From the NCBI GenBank assembly GCA_947630085.1, contig CANRGP010000010.1:1-41705 (forward strand): 41,705 nt of DNA, in the 5' to 3' direction. Positions 24,673 to 33,519 of the stretch are shown one piece after another. Source of the stretch: an uncultured Lachnospiraceae bacterium. GTDB lineage: Bacteria; Bacillota; Clostridia; Lachnospirales; Lachnospiraceae. The position numbers and the translations under genes were made by a program. The notes below the pieces were generated by a model. The model had not been told where the DNA came from and ran no database searches. It saw only the letters and a list, made by a program, of their open reading frames with translations. Each line of letters begins with the position of its first letter. Positions within the stretch are counted from its first letter, which is position 1.

Positions 24673-25701
24673 TTAATCTTCCTGCAAGACAGACTGTCCT
24701 TCCTCGTCTGCCAGGCTTTTCTTGATCTTTCCGTTTATATCCTCTCTGGCGAAGGAAACGCACTGGATCAGGGAATGGCTGATCTCCGCCGCCTTTGCGT
24801 TGCCGTGCGTCTTGACCACCAGGCCGTTCAGGCCCAGCAAAGGCGCCCCTCCATGTTCGCTGGCGTCAAAAACCTTCAGAGTATCCTTAAGGGCCGGCTT
24901 TACCAGAAGCGCTCCGATCTTGCTCCTTAAGCTTCCCATCATCCCCTGTTTGACCATATGGATCAGCGTGGATCCGACTCCCTCATACAGCTTGAGGATC
25001 ACGTTCCCGACAAACGCCTCGCAGACGATCACATCCGCGCCCCCGTGCGGGATCTCCCTCGCCTCAATGCTCCCGATAAAGCGGATGTCCCGGCAGGCCC
25101 TTAAAAGGGGGAACGCCTCCTTCACAAGCGCATTGCCTTTTTCTTCCTCGGTACCGATGTTTACAATGGCCACCCGCGGCTGTTTGATACCTATGACGTG
25201 CTCCATATAGATAGAACCCATCCGGGCGAATTGCAGCAGATCGACCGCCCTGGCGTCCACATTGGCCCCGCAGTCGATGAGCAGGGACACGCCCTTCTCC
25301 GTGGGGATCAGCGGCGCGAGCGCGGCGCGGCGGAGCTGCGGGGAAACCCTTCCGATCAGGGTCTGTCCTCCGACAAGAACGGCTCCTGTGCTTCCCGCGG
25401 AAACAAATGCGTCTGCTTCCCCGTTTCTGACCAGCTTCATGCCCACCACGATGGAGGAATCCTTCTTTCTGCGAATGGCATTGGCCGGCGGCTCATCATT
25501 GGTGATCACCTCGGATGCGTTTACGACAGTGATCCTGGACCTGTCGGGGGAATATTTTCCAAGTTCCGCTTCAATGGCCTCCTCCCGGCCCACAAGCAGC
25601 GCGTGGATGTCCCCGCAGATGTCAAGGGCGTCCGCGACGCCCGCCACAATCTGTCCCGGAGCGTTATCGCCTCCCATGGCGTCTACAGCTATCTTAACCA
25701 T
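24673..25701 (-). CDS. plsX: Phosphate acyltransferase PlsX
   Basis: 342 residues. Makes acyl-phosphate from acyl-ACP for the PlsX/PlsY route of phosphatidic acid synthesis. The family start [18 protein letters not shown] and internal SAGSTGAVL and [10 protein letters not shown] are conserved. AAAGGAG lies 9 bases upstream of the ATG. First gene of the plsX-acpP-rnc-smc-ftsY unit, with its own promoter. FapR is the usual regulator of plsX in Bacillus; no fapR gene and no convincing FapR site is visible here. Confidence 0.97.
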   Translation of the reverse strand: MVKIAVDAMGGDNAPGQIVAGVADALDICGDIHALLVGREEAIEAELGKYSPDRSRITVVNASEVITNDEPPANAIRRKKDSSIVVGMKLVRNGEADAFVSAGSTGAVLVGGQTLIGRVSPQLRRAALAPLIPTEKGVSLLIDCGANVDARAVDLLQFARMGSIYMEHVIGIKQPRVAIVNIGTEEEKGNALVKEAFPLLRACRDIRFIGSIEAREIPHGGADVIVCEAFVGNVILKLYEGVGSTLIHMVKQGMMGSLRSKIGALLVKPALKDTLKVFDASEHGGAPLLGLNGLVVKTHGNAKAAEISHSLIQCVSFAREDINGKIKKSLADEEGQSVLQED

Positions 25702-25755
25702 CTTTCGATGCTCCTTTCGGTCCGGCCGGCATTTCTGCAGCTGAACCTATTACAT

Positions 25756-25784
25756 AATATATATCATATCATTCTATAAATCAA
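25756..25784 (-). promoter_or_regulatory. plsX operon promoter
   Basis: Minus-strand TTGATT (25779-25784), 17 bases, TATATT (25756-25761), in an AT-rich stretch. The expected start is near 25749, giving a leader of about 48 bases before plsX. Confidence 0.6.
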
Positions 25785-25889
25785 CAAGATTTTTCCATTT
25801 GGCCCGCCGGGAAATAATTCCTCCGGAAATACGGAAATATATCGCCCGCACGTTTTCCGCCCGCCGGTCCCGCGCGGATGATAACAGAA

Positions 25890-25917
25890 AGCGGCGCGGC
25901 AATACAGCCGCACCGCT
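25890..25917 (-). terminator. Terminator after rpmF
   Basis: Eleven-base stem 25890-25900 with 25907-25917, one G-U pair on the minus-strand RNA, and a 6-base loop. TTTCTGTT follows on the minus strand, a weak T-rich tail. It lies 30 bases past the rpmF stop and before the plsX promoter. The rest of 25702-25947 shows nothing else. Confidence 0.65.
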
Positions 25918-25947
25918 TATGACTCTGTCGGTATGCCGGCAGGACAA

Positions 25948-26130
25948 TCAGTCCTCCACGCTGACGATCTCTCTCTTGTTGTACGTACCACAGGCCTTGC
26001 ACACTCTGTGCGGAAGCATCAGAGCACCGCATCTGGAGCACTTTACCAGATTCACGGGACTCATCTTGTAATTGGCCTTCCGCTTATCTCTCCTGGCCTT
26101 CGAGGTCCTGTTCTTCGGGCAGATAGACAT
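25948..26130 (-). CDS. rpmF: 50S ribosomal protein L32, zinc type
   Basis: 60 residues. The N-terminal basic part begins MSICPKNRTSKARRDKR and the zinc ribbon is complete: CSRCG then CKACG. This zinc-containing form can be replaced under zinc starvation in species that have a second rpmF; no second copy is in the window. AGGAGG precedes the ATG, 13 bases after the YceD gene, its regular partner. Confidence 0.98.
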   Translation of the reverse strand: MSICPKNRTSKARRDKRKANYKMSPVNLVKCSRCGALMLPHRVCKACGTYNKREIVSVED

Positions 26131-26143
26131 GGTTCACACCTCC

Positions 26144-26698
26144 TTATTCTTTCATATCCCGCCGTTCCGGGCTCTCGCCGCGGAACTGATCAAAAATATC
26201 CCGGATAACGGACATTCTGGGGTCCAATGAACTCCTGTCGCAATCACAGACGGTTTTGTTGAGATTGGCCCCACATCTATTACAGATCCCCTTGCAGTCA
26301 TCTTTGCACAGGACTTTCATGGGTAAGTTCAGGATCAGCTCATCGCATACCAAACGATCCACATCCAGTGTATACCCCTGCAAATAGGGCTGTTCCTCCA
26401 GAGCCTCGGCTCGCTGCTGATCGGACAGCTTCATATCCAGCGTTCTGTCCAGATCAAGGGAAAACGGAACCTTTACCGGCTCCAGGCATCGGCTGCACGG
26501 AATCATCAGTGCAAATCCGGCCTTGCCCGCCACCGTCAGCGTCCGGTTCCCGATATTGACAATGTGGAGTCTCACCGGCGTCCGATCCACCAGCTCATAC
26601 TCTCCGTCAGGCGCATGGAAGCTGTTCATCTCCAGCTCCGCAGCCACATCCAGTTCTTTACCGTCTCTGGTAAACAGTTCGGTCAGGTTTATCCGCAT
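26144..26698 (-). CDS. YceD family protein (DUF177)
   Basis: 184 residues. The family motif is LMIPCSRCLEPV near 83-94, and the C-terminal part has a cysteine cluster (CKDDCKGICNRCG) followed by CDCD, probably a metal site. YceD homologues are linked to 23S rRNA or large-subunit maturation and are nearly always found just before rpmF, as here. The ATG at 26696-26698 follows TAGGAG; an 18-residue longer frame crosses the promoter and is rejected. Confidence 0.93.
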   Translation of the reverse strand: MRINLTELFTRDGKELDVAAELEMNSFHAPDGEYELVDRTPVRLHIVNIGNRTLTVAGKAGFALMIPCSRCLEPVKVPFSLDLDRTLDMKLSDQQRAEALEEQPYLQGYTLDVDRLVCDELILNLPMKVLCKDDCKGICNRCGANLNKTVCDCDRSSLDPRMSVIRDIFDQFRGESPERRDMKE

Positions 26699-26723
26699 AA
26701 TAACTCCTAACACGCACCTAATC

Positions 26724-26752
26724 ATTATACAAAGGCACAAATTGTTTGTCAA
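26724..26752 (-). promoter_or_regulatory. yceD-rpmF promoter, full consensus
   Basis: Minus-strand TTGACA (26747-26752), exactly 17 bases, TATAAT (26724-26729): a perfect sigma-A promoter, as expected for a ribosomal-protein gene. Just upstream lies a short palindrome ATATTTT/AAAATAT. Confidence 0.85.
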
Positions 26753-26789
26753 CCGATATTTTCAAAATATTGCCCTGATATCGCCCGAA

Positions 26790-26811
26790 CGGCACATCTT
26801 CTTGTGCGCCG
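26790..26811 (-). terminator. Possible weak terminator after ackA
   Basis: Seven-base stem (26790-26796 with 26805-26811, one G-U pair) 20 bases past the ackA stop. No T-run follows on the minus strand, so termination strength is doubtful. Confidence 0.35.
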
Positions 26812-26830
26812 GCCGGACCGCGGCGCCGTT

Positions 26831-28024
26831 TCAGCGCACGAGGCGCAGCGTCTCGCGGGCAATGGCCAGCTCTTCGTTGGTGGGGATCAGCATGACCTTC
26901 ACTCTGGAAGCGGCGGAGGAGATCACCGCGTTCCTGCCCCTCACGTCGTTTGCCTCGTCGTCGATCTCCACGCCCAGGTATCCCAGGTACTCGCAGACAG
27001 CCTTGCGGGTCTTCTTGTCGTTCTCACCGACACCGGCGGTAAACGCGATGGCATCCACACCGTTCATGGCGGCCGTATAGGCGCCGATGTATTTCGCCAC
27101 CCGGTATACAAACGCATCCAGAGCGACCTGCGCGTCGTGATTGCCCTCCGCGGCAGCTGCGCTCAGGTCACGGAAATCGCTGGAAACGCCGCTCATGCCC
27201 AGAACGCCCGATTTCTTGTTCAGGATATTTAAGACCTCATCCACGGTCTTCCCTTCGTTGCTGCAGATAAACTGCACGACGGTCGGGTCAATATCGCCGC
27301 TCCTGGTGCCCATGATCAGGCCCTCAAGAGGAGTCAGGCCCATACTGGTGTCCACGCATCTGCCGCCGATGGAGGCGGAAATGCTGGCTCCGTTGCCCAG
27401 GTGGCAGACGATCACTTTGGCGTTTACCGGGTCCAGTCCTCCGAATCGGATCGCCTCTCCGGACACGAACATATGGCTGGTGCCGTGGAAGCCGTAACGG
27501 CGGATGCCGTATTTTTCAAGATATTCCTTCGGGATCGCGTACAGATATGCTTTCTCCGGCATCTTCATGCCGAAAGCCGTATCCCACACGGCCACGTTGG
27601 GCTTGCCGGGCATAGCGGCTTCGCAGGCTTCGATCCCCATCAGGTTCGCGGGATTGTGAAGCGGGCCCAGCGGGAAGCACTCGCGGATCACCGCTTTTAC
27701 ATTCTCGGTGACCAGGCAGGAATCGCTGTATTTGGTACCCGCGTGGAGCACGCGGTGTCCGATGGCGGTGATCTCATCCGTATCCGCGATCACTCCGTGC
27801 TCCCTGTCCTGCAGGGCTTCCAGGACCATCTCGATGGCCACATGATGGTCCGGCATGGGTTTCTCGACGACATATTTGTCCTTCCCCGTCGGCTGATGGG
27901 TCAGCTTGGAGCCGTCGATTCCGACCCTCTCGCAGAGGCCCTTGGCGATCACGCCTTCGTTGTCCATATCGATCAGCTGGTATTTCAGGGAAGAGCTTCC
28001 GCAGTTAACCACTAATATTTTCAT
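26831..28024 (-). CDS. ackA: Acetate kinase
   Basis: 397 residues, full length. Converts acetyl-phosphate and ADP into acetate and ATP, the energy-yielding last step of acetate fermentation. Family motifs: VNCGSSSLKYQL near the start, RRYGFHGTSH, and HLGNGASI. The ATG at 28022-28024 follows GAGGAG; the longer frame has no family match. It lies 44 bases after pduL, so the two enzymes of the acetyl-CoA to acetate route are co-transcribed. Confidence 0.97.
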   Translation of the reverse strand: MKILVVNCGSSSLKYQLIDMDNEGVIAKGLCERVGIDGSKLTHQPTGKDKYVVEKPMPDHHVAIEMVLEALQDREHGVIADTDEITAIGHRVLHAGTKYSDSCLVTENVKAVIRECFPLGPLHNPANLMGIEACEAAMPGKPNVAVWDTAFGMKMPEKAYLYAIPKEYLEKYGIRRYGFHGTSHMFVSGEAIRFGGLDPVNAKVIVCHLGNGASISASIGGRCVDTSMGLTPLEGLIMGTRSGDIDPTVVQFICSNEGKTVDEVLNILNKKSGVLGMSGVSSDFRDLSAAAAEGNHDAQVALDAFVYRVAKYIGAYTAAMNGVDAIAFTAGVGENDKKTRKAVCEYLGYLGVEIDDEANDVRGRNAVISSAASRVKVMLIPTNEELAIARETLRLVR

Positions 28025-28068
28025 CTCGATCATTCTCCTCGTCTTATTATTCACACGGCGCGTTCACG

Positions 28069-28638
28069 CTACCGCACGATCTCTCCCATAACGGTGCCGG
28101 AACAGCCCGCCGCGTTCGACTCGTCCGTATCGATATGCATCGCCAGCGCGTAGCTGTCGCTGACGCGGACCACAACGTCGCCGAAGATCAGGTTCCTGCC
28201 CTCGGTATCCACCTTGACGCTCACGATATCGCCGTTCTCCACTCCCAGCTCCTTTGCGTCCGCTACGGTAGCATGGATGTGGCGCTTGGCCGCGATCACG
28301 CCTTCGGCAATGTCGATCTCTCCCTTGGGGCCGATGATCTTACAGGCGCCGCTGCCCGCCGTATCTCCCGATTCACGGATCGGAGCAGTCACGCCGATGG
28401 AGCGGGCATCTGTCAGGGACAGCTCGACCTGGGTCGCTTTCCTTAACGGGCCGAGGATCGAAACGCCCTTCAGTTCCTTCTTGCTTCCCACAATGGTCAC
28501 TCTCTCCTCGCAGGCAAACTGCCCGGGCTGGGAAAGATCCTTCTTCTTCGTCAGCTGATATCCCTCGCCGAAAAGGGTATCCAGATCCGCCTGGCATAAA
28601 TGTACGTGACGCGCACTCGTCTCTACAATGAATTTCAT
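28069..28638 (-). CDS. pduL: PduL-type phosphate acyltransferase
   Basis: 189 residues. Swaps CoA for phosphate on acetyl- or propionyl-CoA. It belongs to the PduL fold, unrelated to the common Pta: two repeats with zinc-binding histidines seen in SARHVHL and KRHIHAT, and the C-terminal MHIDTDESNAAG. There is no N-terminal encapsulation peptide and no microcompartment shell gene nearby, so it should be a soluble housekeeping Pta replacement. AGGAG lies upstream of the ATG. Paired with ackA. Confidence 0.93.
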   Translation of the reverse strand: MKFIVETSARHVHLCQADLDTLFGEGYQLTKKKDLSQPGQFACEERVTIVGSKKELKGVSILGPLRKATQVELSLTDARSIGVTAPIRESGDTAGSGACKIIGPKGEIDIAEGVIAAKRHIHATVADAKELGVENGDIVSVKVDTEGRNLIFGDVVVRVSDSYALAMHIDTDESNAAGCSGTVMGEIVR

Positions 28639-28695
28639 AGTCTGTCCTCTCCTGTTCTCCTTGGATTTAGGGCCTTCCGGCCGGAATACATCTCT

Positions 28696-28724
28696 ATTTT
28701 ATGTGCTTTACCGCTATTTTTCAA
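28696..28724 (-). promoter_or_regulatory. pduL-ackA promoter
   Basis: Minus-strand TTGAAA (28719-28724), 17 bases, TAAAAT (28696-28701). The leader contains the 12-base palindrome TTCCGGCCGGAA near 28677-28688. Confidence 0.65.
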
Positions 28725-28742
28725 GTCCTGTCCATAAATTAT

Positions 28743-28781
28743 TTGGATTTTTTGCCAATTTATGATATCCTTATGGCAAAA
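28743..28781 (+). promoter_or_regulatory. tmcAL promoter with inverted repeat
   Basis: Plus-strand TTGGAT (28743-28748), 17 bases, TATCCT (28766-28771). Eight-base arms TTTTGCCA (28750-28757) and TGGCAAAA (28774-28781) flank the -10 box, an operator-like layout. The pduL promoter points the other way 26 bases to the left, so one protein could act on both. Confidence 0.5.
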
Positions 28782-28805
28782 GCAGGGAAGCGGAAAGGAG
28801 CTCTC

Positions 28806-30113
28806 ATGAAAGTCGTCGGAATCATTGCGGAATACAACCCGTTCCATAACGGCCACGCCTGGCAGATCCGCGAAGCGCAAAGGCTCGCAGGCGCGGACTT
28901 CTGCATCATCGCCATGAGCGGCGATTTCGTACAGCGCGGCGCGCCCGCCGTCTTCGACAAATATACCCGCACCCGTATGGCTCTCTGCGCGGGAGCGGAT
29001 CTGGTCCTGGAGATCCCGCCTGTCTTCGCCTGCGGGAGCGCCGAGGATTATGCCTCCTGCGGCGTGGCCCTCCTCGACCGCCTCGGTATTGTGGACGCGC
29101 TCTGCTTCGGAAGCGAATGCGGGCAGACAAAGCCTCTCATGGATCTGGCCCGGATCCTCTGCCGGGAGCCGGAAGCTTATCGGAAGCGCCTGAAGGAGGA
29201 GCTGAAGAACGGGCTCTCTTTCCCCCTGGCCCGCCAGAAAGCGCTGGAGGAATATCTCGCCGGTACGGCAGACGGGCTCGCATCAGGGCTTTCCGATCTG
29301 CTTTCTCTTCCCAACAACATTCTGGGGATCGAATACTGCAAGGCTATTTTGCGGCGCGGGAGCCGGATGGAGCCGATCGCTGTCCTCCGCCGGGGAAGCG
29401 GGCACCATGACGCGTCCCTCCCGGCCGCGGACGGCGATGTTTTCCCGTCCGCCACGGCTCTTCGGAGTATGCTGACCGCCCGCCCGGAAGACGGTGTCCG
29501 CCGGCATTTCACGGAGCTTTCCCGAAGCGTTCCCACCCCCGTGCTGTCCCTGATCGGACAGGCTTATCCGCTTGTTCCCGACGATTTTTCCGTTCTTTTG
29601 TCTCAGCGCCTTCTGGATCTGCAGATCTCCGGCTGCCCTCTTTCCTCTTTCTATGATGTCCCGGAAGATCTCGCGGCCCGCATCAGCAGGCGGACCCTGG
29701 AATTCTCCGGCTTCTCCGACCGCTGTGCGGCGCTCAAGACCAGACAGTATACCTATACCCGCGTGAGCCGCGCCCTGCTCCACATTCTCCTGAATATGAC
29801 CGCGCAGGACGCCGACACGCGGAAAAGCCACGATTATATTTCCTGTTTCCGGATCCTCGGCTTCCGAAAAGACGCCGGGGCTCTGCTGTCCGCGATCCAA
29901 AAAGCGGCGCGTTTCCCGGATCCGGTTCCCATGATCACACGCACGGCCGGCGCCGCTTCGGTACTGGGGACGGATGCTCTGGAGGAGTTCCGGCGCGACC
30001 TCTTCTGTTCCCATATATACCAGTCCGTACTTGCGGCCCGGAGCGGCCGAAAGATCGCCAATGAATTTACGGCGCCGCTCGTCGTCATGCCTCAAACAAA
30101 CCGTCCCGCGTGA
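28806..30113 (+). CDS. tmcAL: tRNA(Met) cytidine acetate ligase TmcAL
   Basis: 435 residues, the only clear plus-strand gene. TmcAL (formerly YlbM) activates acetate with ATP to acetyl-AMP and makes N4-acetylcytidine at the wobble position of elongator tRNA(Met). The nucleotidyltransferase motif is at the start: GIIAEYNPFHNGH, with the HxGH-type signature. SPNNILGIEY-like residues (LPNNILGIEYCKA) and the C-terminal helical domain follow. The ATG at 28806 has AAAGGAG 5 bases upstream; a longer frame runs through the promoter. Its 3' end overlaps the MATE gene by 29 bases, tail to tail. Confidence 0.94.
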   Translation: MKVVGIIAEYNPFHNGHAWQIREAQRLAGADFCIIAMSGDFVQRGAPAVFDKYTRTRMALCAGADLVLEIPPVFACGSAEDYASCGVALLDRLGIVDALCFGSECGQTKPLMDLARILCREPEAYRKRLKEELKNGLSFPLARQKALEEYLAGTADGLASGLSDLLSLPNNILGIEYCKAILRRGSRMEPIAVLRRGSGHHDASLPAADGDVFPSATALRSMLTARPEDGVRRHFTELSRSVPTPVLSLIGQAYPLVPDDFSVLLSQRLLDLQISGCPLSSFYDVPEDLAARISRRTLEFSGFSDRCAALKTRQYTYTRVSRALLHILLNMTAQDADTRKSHDYISCFRILGFRKDAGALLSAIQKAARFPDPVPMITRTAGAASVLGTDALEEFRRDLFCSHIYQSVLAARSGRKIANEFTAPLVVMPQTNRPA

Positions 30114-31461
30114 TGTTCTTCAGCCACTTCCCGCTTACGTAATGCCGGATCACCGCCGGCCACTTGATGAACTCGTCGGTACACAGGAGAAAATATACCC
30201 AGGTAACGGGAAGCCTGAACAGAAACGCCGCCGCAAAGCCCAGAGGAACCGCATAGCACCACATCGCCACCGAATCGCAGATCAGCCCGAAGCGGCTGTC
30301 CCCTCCCGCGCGGAACACCCCGGCGATCAGCGTCGTATTTACGGCGGCTCCCATCACGTAATAGGTATTGATCAGAAGCATGACCCGCAGATATCCGAGG
30401 GCCTGCTGCGACAGATCCGCATATTTCATCACCAGCGGGGTCACGCCCAGGATGACAAGGCCGCCCAGCGCTCCGCTGGCGACCGTCAGCTTCATAAGGC
30501 GTCCGGCGTCCCGCCTTGCCTGCTCCATCTTGTTTTCGCCGATCACGTTTCCCAGAAGGATCCCGCCCGCGCTGGCAAAGCCGAAGCACAGGATCGTGCC
30601 AAAATTACGCACGACCGTAACAAAGGAATTGGCGGCCACCGCGTCGCTCCCCATATGCCCGAGGATCACCGAATACATGGAGAAAGCCGTGCCCCAGATG
30701 GCGTCATTGGCCAGAGCGGGAAGCGAAAGCTTCACGAAATCCGCGAGCAGCATCCGGTTGCGAATAAAAAGGTAGCGGATATCCAGCTTTATCTGCCTGT
30801 TTCTCGCAGAAACCACCAGGCATCCCGCCAGCTCCGCCAGTCTGGATACCGACGTGGCGATCGCCACTCCCGCGGCGCCCAGCTTCGGCGCTCCGAACAG
30901 CCCGAAGATAAAAACCGCATTCAGAATGATATTCAGAAAAAAGGCGACGGCATTCAGGACCGTGCTGACCATCACCTGTCCGATGCTGCGCAGTACGGCC
31001 AGATAAACCTCGGTAACGCCCCAGCAAAGATAACAGATGCTCATCCATCGCAGATAAACCGCGCCGATCCCGATCAGCTCCGGGTCATTCGTAAACAGCC
31101 GCATCAGCAATTCGGGACACAACAATACGGCGGCCGCAAAAACAGCGGAAAGCGCCAGAGAAAACCGCAGGCCGATGCCCTCTACCGCCTGGATCGCCCG
31201 CATATCGCCTTTTCCGTAATACTGCGCGCAGAGCATGGTTGCCCCGGTTCCCAGTCCGTAATAGATCATAAACAGGATACTGGAATACTGGGCCGCCAGA
31301 GAAACCGCCGAGATGGACGACTGACCCACATAGTTCAGCATTATCACATCCGCCGAGCTGACCGCGGCGCTGAGAAGGTTCTGAACCACGATCGGCAGCA
31401 CCAGCCGGGTGATCTGACGGTAGAACCGGCGGCTTTCTTCCCTGTATTCACCGTTTTTCAT
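30085..31461 (-). CDS. MATE family efflux transporter
   Basis: 458 residues with about twelve membrane helices in two related halves, as in the MATE/NorM/DinF superfamily of Na+- or H+-driven drug exporters. Typical elements are LVLPIVVQNLLSA at the start of helix 1, GLGTGATMLCAQYYGKGD and, in the second half, GFASAGGILLGNVIGENK. The substrate is unknown. The ATG at 31459-31461 is the only sensible start, although GGAGG lies 13 bases upstream, further than usual. Last gene of the long polA unit; no terminator separates it from the opposing tmcAL. Confidence 0.92.
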   Translation of the reverse strand: MKNGEYREESRRFYRQITRLVLPIVVQNLLSAAVSSADVIMLNYVGQSSISAVSLAAQYSSILFMIYYGLGTGATMLCAQYYGKGDMRAIQAVEGIGLRFSLALSAVFAAAVLLCPELLMRLFTNDPELIGIGAVYLRWMSICYLCWGVTEVYLAVLRSIGQVMVSTVLNAVAFFLNIILNAVFIFGLFGAPKLGAAGVAIATSVSRLAELAGCLVVSARNRQIKLDIRYLFIRNRMLLADFVKLSLPALANDAIWGTAFSMYSVILGHMGSDAVAANSFVTVVRNFGTILCFGFASAGGILLGNVIGENKMEQARRDAGRLMKLTVASGALGGLVILGVTPLVMKYADLSQQALGYLRVMLLINTYYVMGAAVNTTLIAGVFRAGGDSRFGLICDSVAMWCYAVPLGFAAAFLFRLPVTWVYFLLCTDEFIKWPAVIRHYVSGKWLKNITRDGLFEA

Positions 31462-31546
31462 ATAAAGACAGCTTCCTCCGTTCCATACCTGTGCTTCTTT
31501 TGTTTTTCCGTATCCCGCAGTTCTCAGCCGGTCACTCCCAGCAGCT

Positions 31547-32755
31547 TCAGAAGTGCACGAGCGCAACGGCGGCAACCTGTCCTACCGGATCCGCCCCGAG
31601 GAGATCCACGACGGCCCGGATCTCCGCCCCGTTGTCTTTCGGCCTTCCCTGCCGCACACACCGCAGCAGAAGATTTTTCGGCGTATGCTCCATATCGATG
31701 AATTCCAGGATCTGGGTCCTGTATCCATGGTTCTCCAGGATCTCCGCACGCAGCGCGTCCGTATACAGCGCGGCCATTCTCTCCTTTATGATCCCGTAGC
31801 GGAAGACGGGCCTCATCAGGTCGTTTTCCATCTGCCGGTTCAGCTCGTGCTGGCAGCACGGGACAGACAGGATCACCGCCGCATTCCATTCCACCGCCTT
31901 TGCCAGGGCATAATCCGTGGCCGTATCGCAGGCGTGAAGCGTCACCACCATGTCCACCCGGTCCGCTCCGGAAAAATCCGCGATATCACCCTGCAGAAAT
32001 TCCAGCTTCTCATACCCGTAGCGCGCGGCCAGGCCGGCGCAGCGGTCAATCACATCCTGCTTCCGGTCCAGGCCCGTGATCCTCACATCGTATCCCAGAA
32101 GCTCATGCAGATAATAATATATGGCAAACGTCAGGTACGGTTTTCCGCACCCGAAATCAATGATGCGGATCTCCCGGCTCTTCGGCAGTTCGGGCAGGAT
32201 GTCCTCGATAAACTCCAGAAAACGGTTGATCTGGCGGAATTTGTCATAGCGTGCATTTATGACCCTTCCCTCCGCCGTCATCACGCCGAGATCGCACAGG
32301 AACGGTACGGGATGCCCCTCCTCCAGGATATACCGTTTCTGCCGGTTATGCACCAGGGTGATCTTTTGGGGCCGGACGCATCCGCCGTGTTTCACCTTCA
32401 CCGTCTGCTTCCCGGCTTTGCTGACCAGGACCCGCATACTGCCGAGCTCCGATTCCAGCTCCAGCTGCCGGTACGTCCGCATCGCTTCCACGATCCAGGA
32501 AGACGCCTCATCCTTTTTCATGTTCCTGTGAAAAACCTGAGCGCCCTGAAAGATCTCCGCCTGAAAGAAAACCTCCCGCGGCGGGGAAAGAGAATCTTCC
32601 GCGCGGTTTCCCGTATGCCGGCGCAAATACAGAGGACGCATCCGGATCCTGGACGCCTCCTCTTTCTTTTTCGGATTGCTTATGATGATCTGGATCAGCT
32701 GCTCATTCAGGAAACAATCAAGATGCTCCTGCAGCGACAACTCCTTTTCCGCCAT
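31547..32755 (-). CDS. Class I SAM-dependent methyltransferase (Methyltransf_32-like)
   Basis: 402 residues. The SAM-binding loop is IIDFGCGKPYLTFAIYYY in the middle of the protein (about 195-212), followed by the acidic residue in GLDRKQDV and VTLHACDTATDYAL, a combination seen in the Methyltransf_32 family. VPCCQHELN is a further conserved-looking motif. The N-terminal 170 residues are family-specific and may bind the substrate, possibly RNA; this is inference. The start is the ATG at 32753-32755, with only a modest AAAGAGAG upstream; the longer frame would overlap the phosphatase gene. Confidence 0.85.
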   Translation of the reverse strand: MAEKELSLQEHLDCFLNEQLIQIIISNPKKKEEASRIRMRPLYLRRHTGNRAEDSLSPPREVFFQAEIFQGAQVFHRNMKKDEASSWIVEAMRTYRQLELESELGSMRVLVSKAGKQTVKVKHGGCVRPQKITLVHNRQKRYILEEGHPVPFLCDLGVMTAEGRVINARYDKFRQINRFLEFIEDILPELPKSREIRIIDFGCGKPYLTFAIYYYLHELLGYDVRITGLDRKQDVIDRCAGLAARYGYEKLEFLQGDIADFSGADRVDMVVTLHACDTATDYALAKAVEWNAAVILSVPCCQHELNRQMENDLMRPVFRYGIIKERMAALYTDALRAEILENHGYRTQILEFIDMEHTPKNLLLRCVRQGRPKDNGAEIRAVVDLLGADPVGQVAAVALVHF

Positions 32756-32814
32756 ATCGCTCTCTTTCCGATCCGGCTCCCGCGGCACTCCCGCCCGCTC
32801 CGGATCCGCCCCTC

Positions 32815-33465
32815 TCAGTTTTCCGTCCGGATCCATTTTTCCCGAAGGAGCTCCGGGTAGTCCTCGAGATGTGCGGCATCATTCAGACGCTCCACCGTGA
32901 ACCGTTCCTCGTTTCTGTAGTAGCGCAGCTCCGTAATCCCGGTGTTCTCCAGGCTCCTGCCGATCCGCCTCCATCCGGCAGGATCCGCTCCCAGCAGATA
33001 TACCGCCAGGCTTCGGATCACTCCGCCGTGCGTTATCACCGCCACGTCATGATGCGGCCCCTGCGCGATCCGAAGGAGCGCGGGATACGCGCGGCGTATC
33101 ACATCGCCGGCGCATTCTCCCCCGGGATACGGAAGATCCCTCTCCATCCTGGCAAATTCCCTCTTAAAATCCGCAAACCGTTCCGCTATCTCGGCATCGC
33201 TTAGACCCGTCATCTCGCCGAAATCGATTTCACGGAGTTCCGGAAGCACCTCCAGCGGAGCATTCCAGTAACGGTTGGCGGTCTCGGCCGTTTCCAGCGC
33301 CCGCAGATAGTCGCTGGAATACACCATATCGATCTTTCTGTCCGCCAGACGCCGGCCCAGAAGCTCCGCCTGGCGGACTCCCTCCGCCGACAGCGCCACG
33401 TCCACATTGCAGAGCCGGCTGTTCTGCCGCCCGTGGCGGATCAGATAAATATTCGTCCTGTCCAA
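32815..33465 (-). CDS. Histidine phosphatase family protein
   Basis: 216 residues of the phosphoglycerate-mutase-like fold. The phospho-histidine motif is LIRHGRQ (RHG near 10-12), YSSDYLRALETA carries the second conserved arginine, the catalytic Glu is in REIDFGEMTG, and the second catalytic His is in VITHGGVIR. Family members dephosphorylate small metabolites such as alpha-ribazole-phosphate or sugar phosphates; no cobalamin genes are nearby, so the substrate is open. It starts at a TTG with GGAGG 9 bases upstream; no ATG fits. Confidence 0.88.
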   Translation of the reverse strand: MDRTNIYLIRHGRQNSRLCNVDVALSAEGVRQAELLGRRLADRKIDMVYSSDYLRALETAETANRYWNAPLEVLPELREIDFGEMTGLSDAEIAERFADFKREFARMERDLPYPGGECAGDVIRRAYPALLRIAQGPHHDVAVITHGGVIRSLAVYLLGADPAGWRRIGRSLENTGITELRYYRNEERFTVERLNDAAHLEDYPELLREKWIRTEN

Positions 33466-33519
33466 ATCCCGTCTCCTCCCCGCGGTTGTCTGTCCTTTCT
33501 TTCCCGTGCCGGGCGCATT

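Noticed and set aside
25700-25800. FapR operator in front of plsX
   Set aside because: The AT-rich promoter region contains only imperfect palindromes and nothing I could match to a FapR site.
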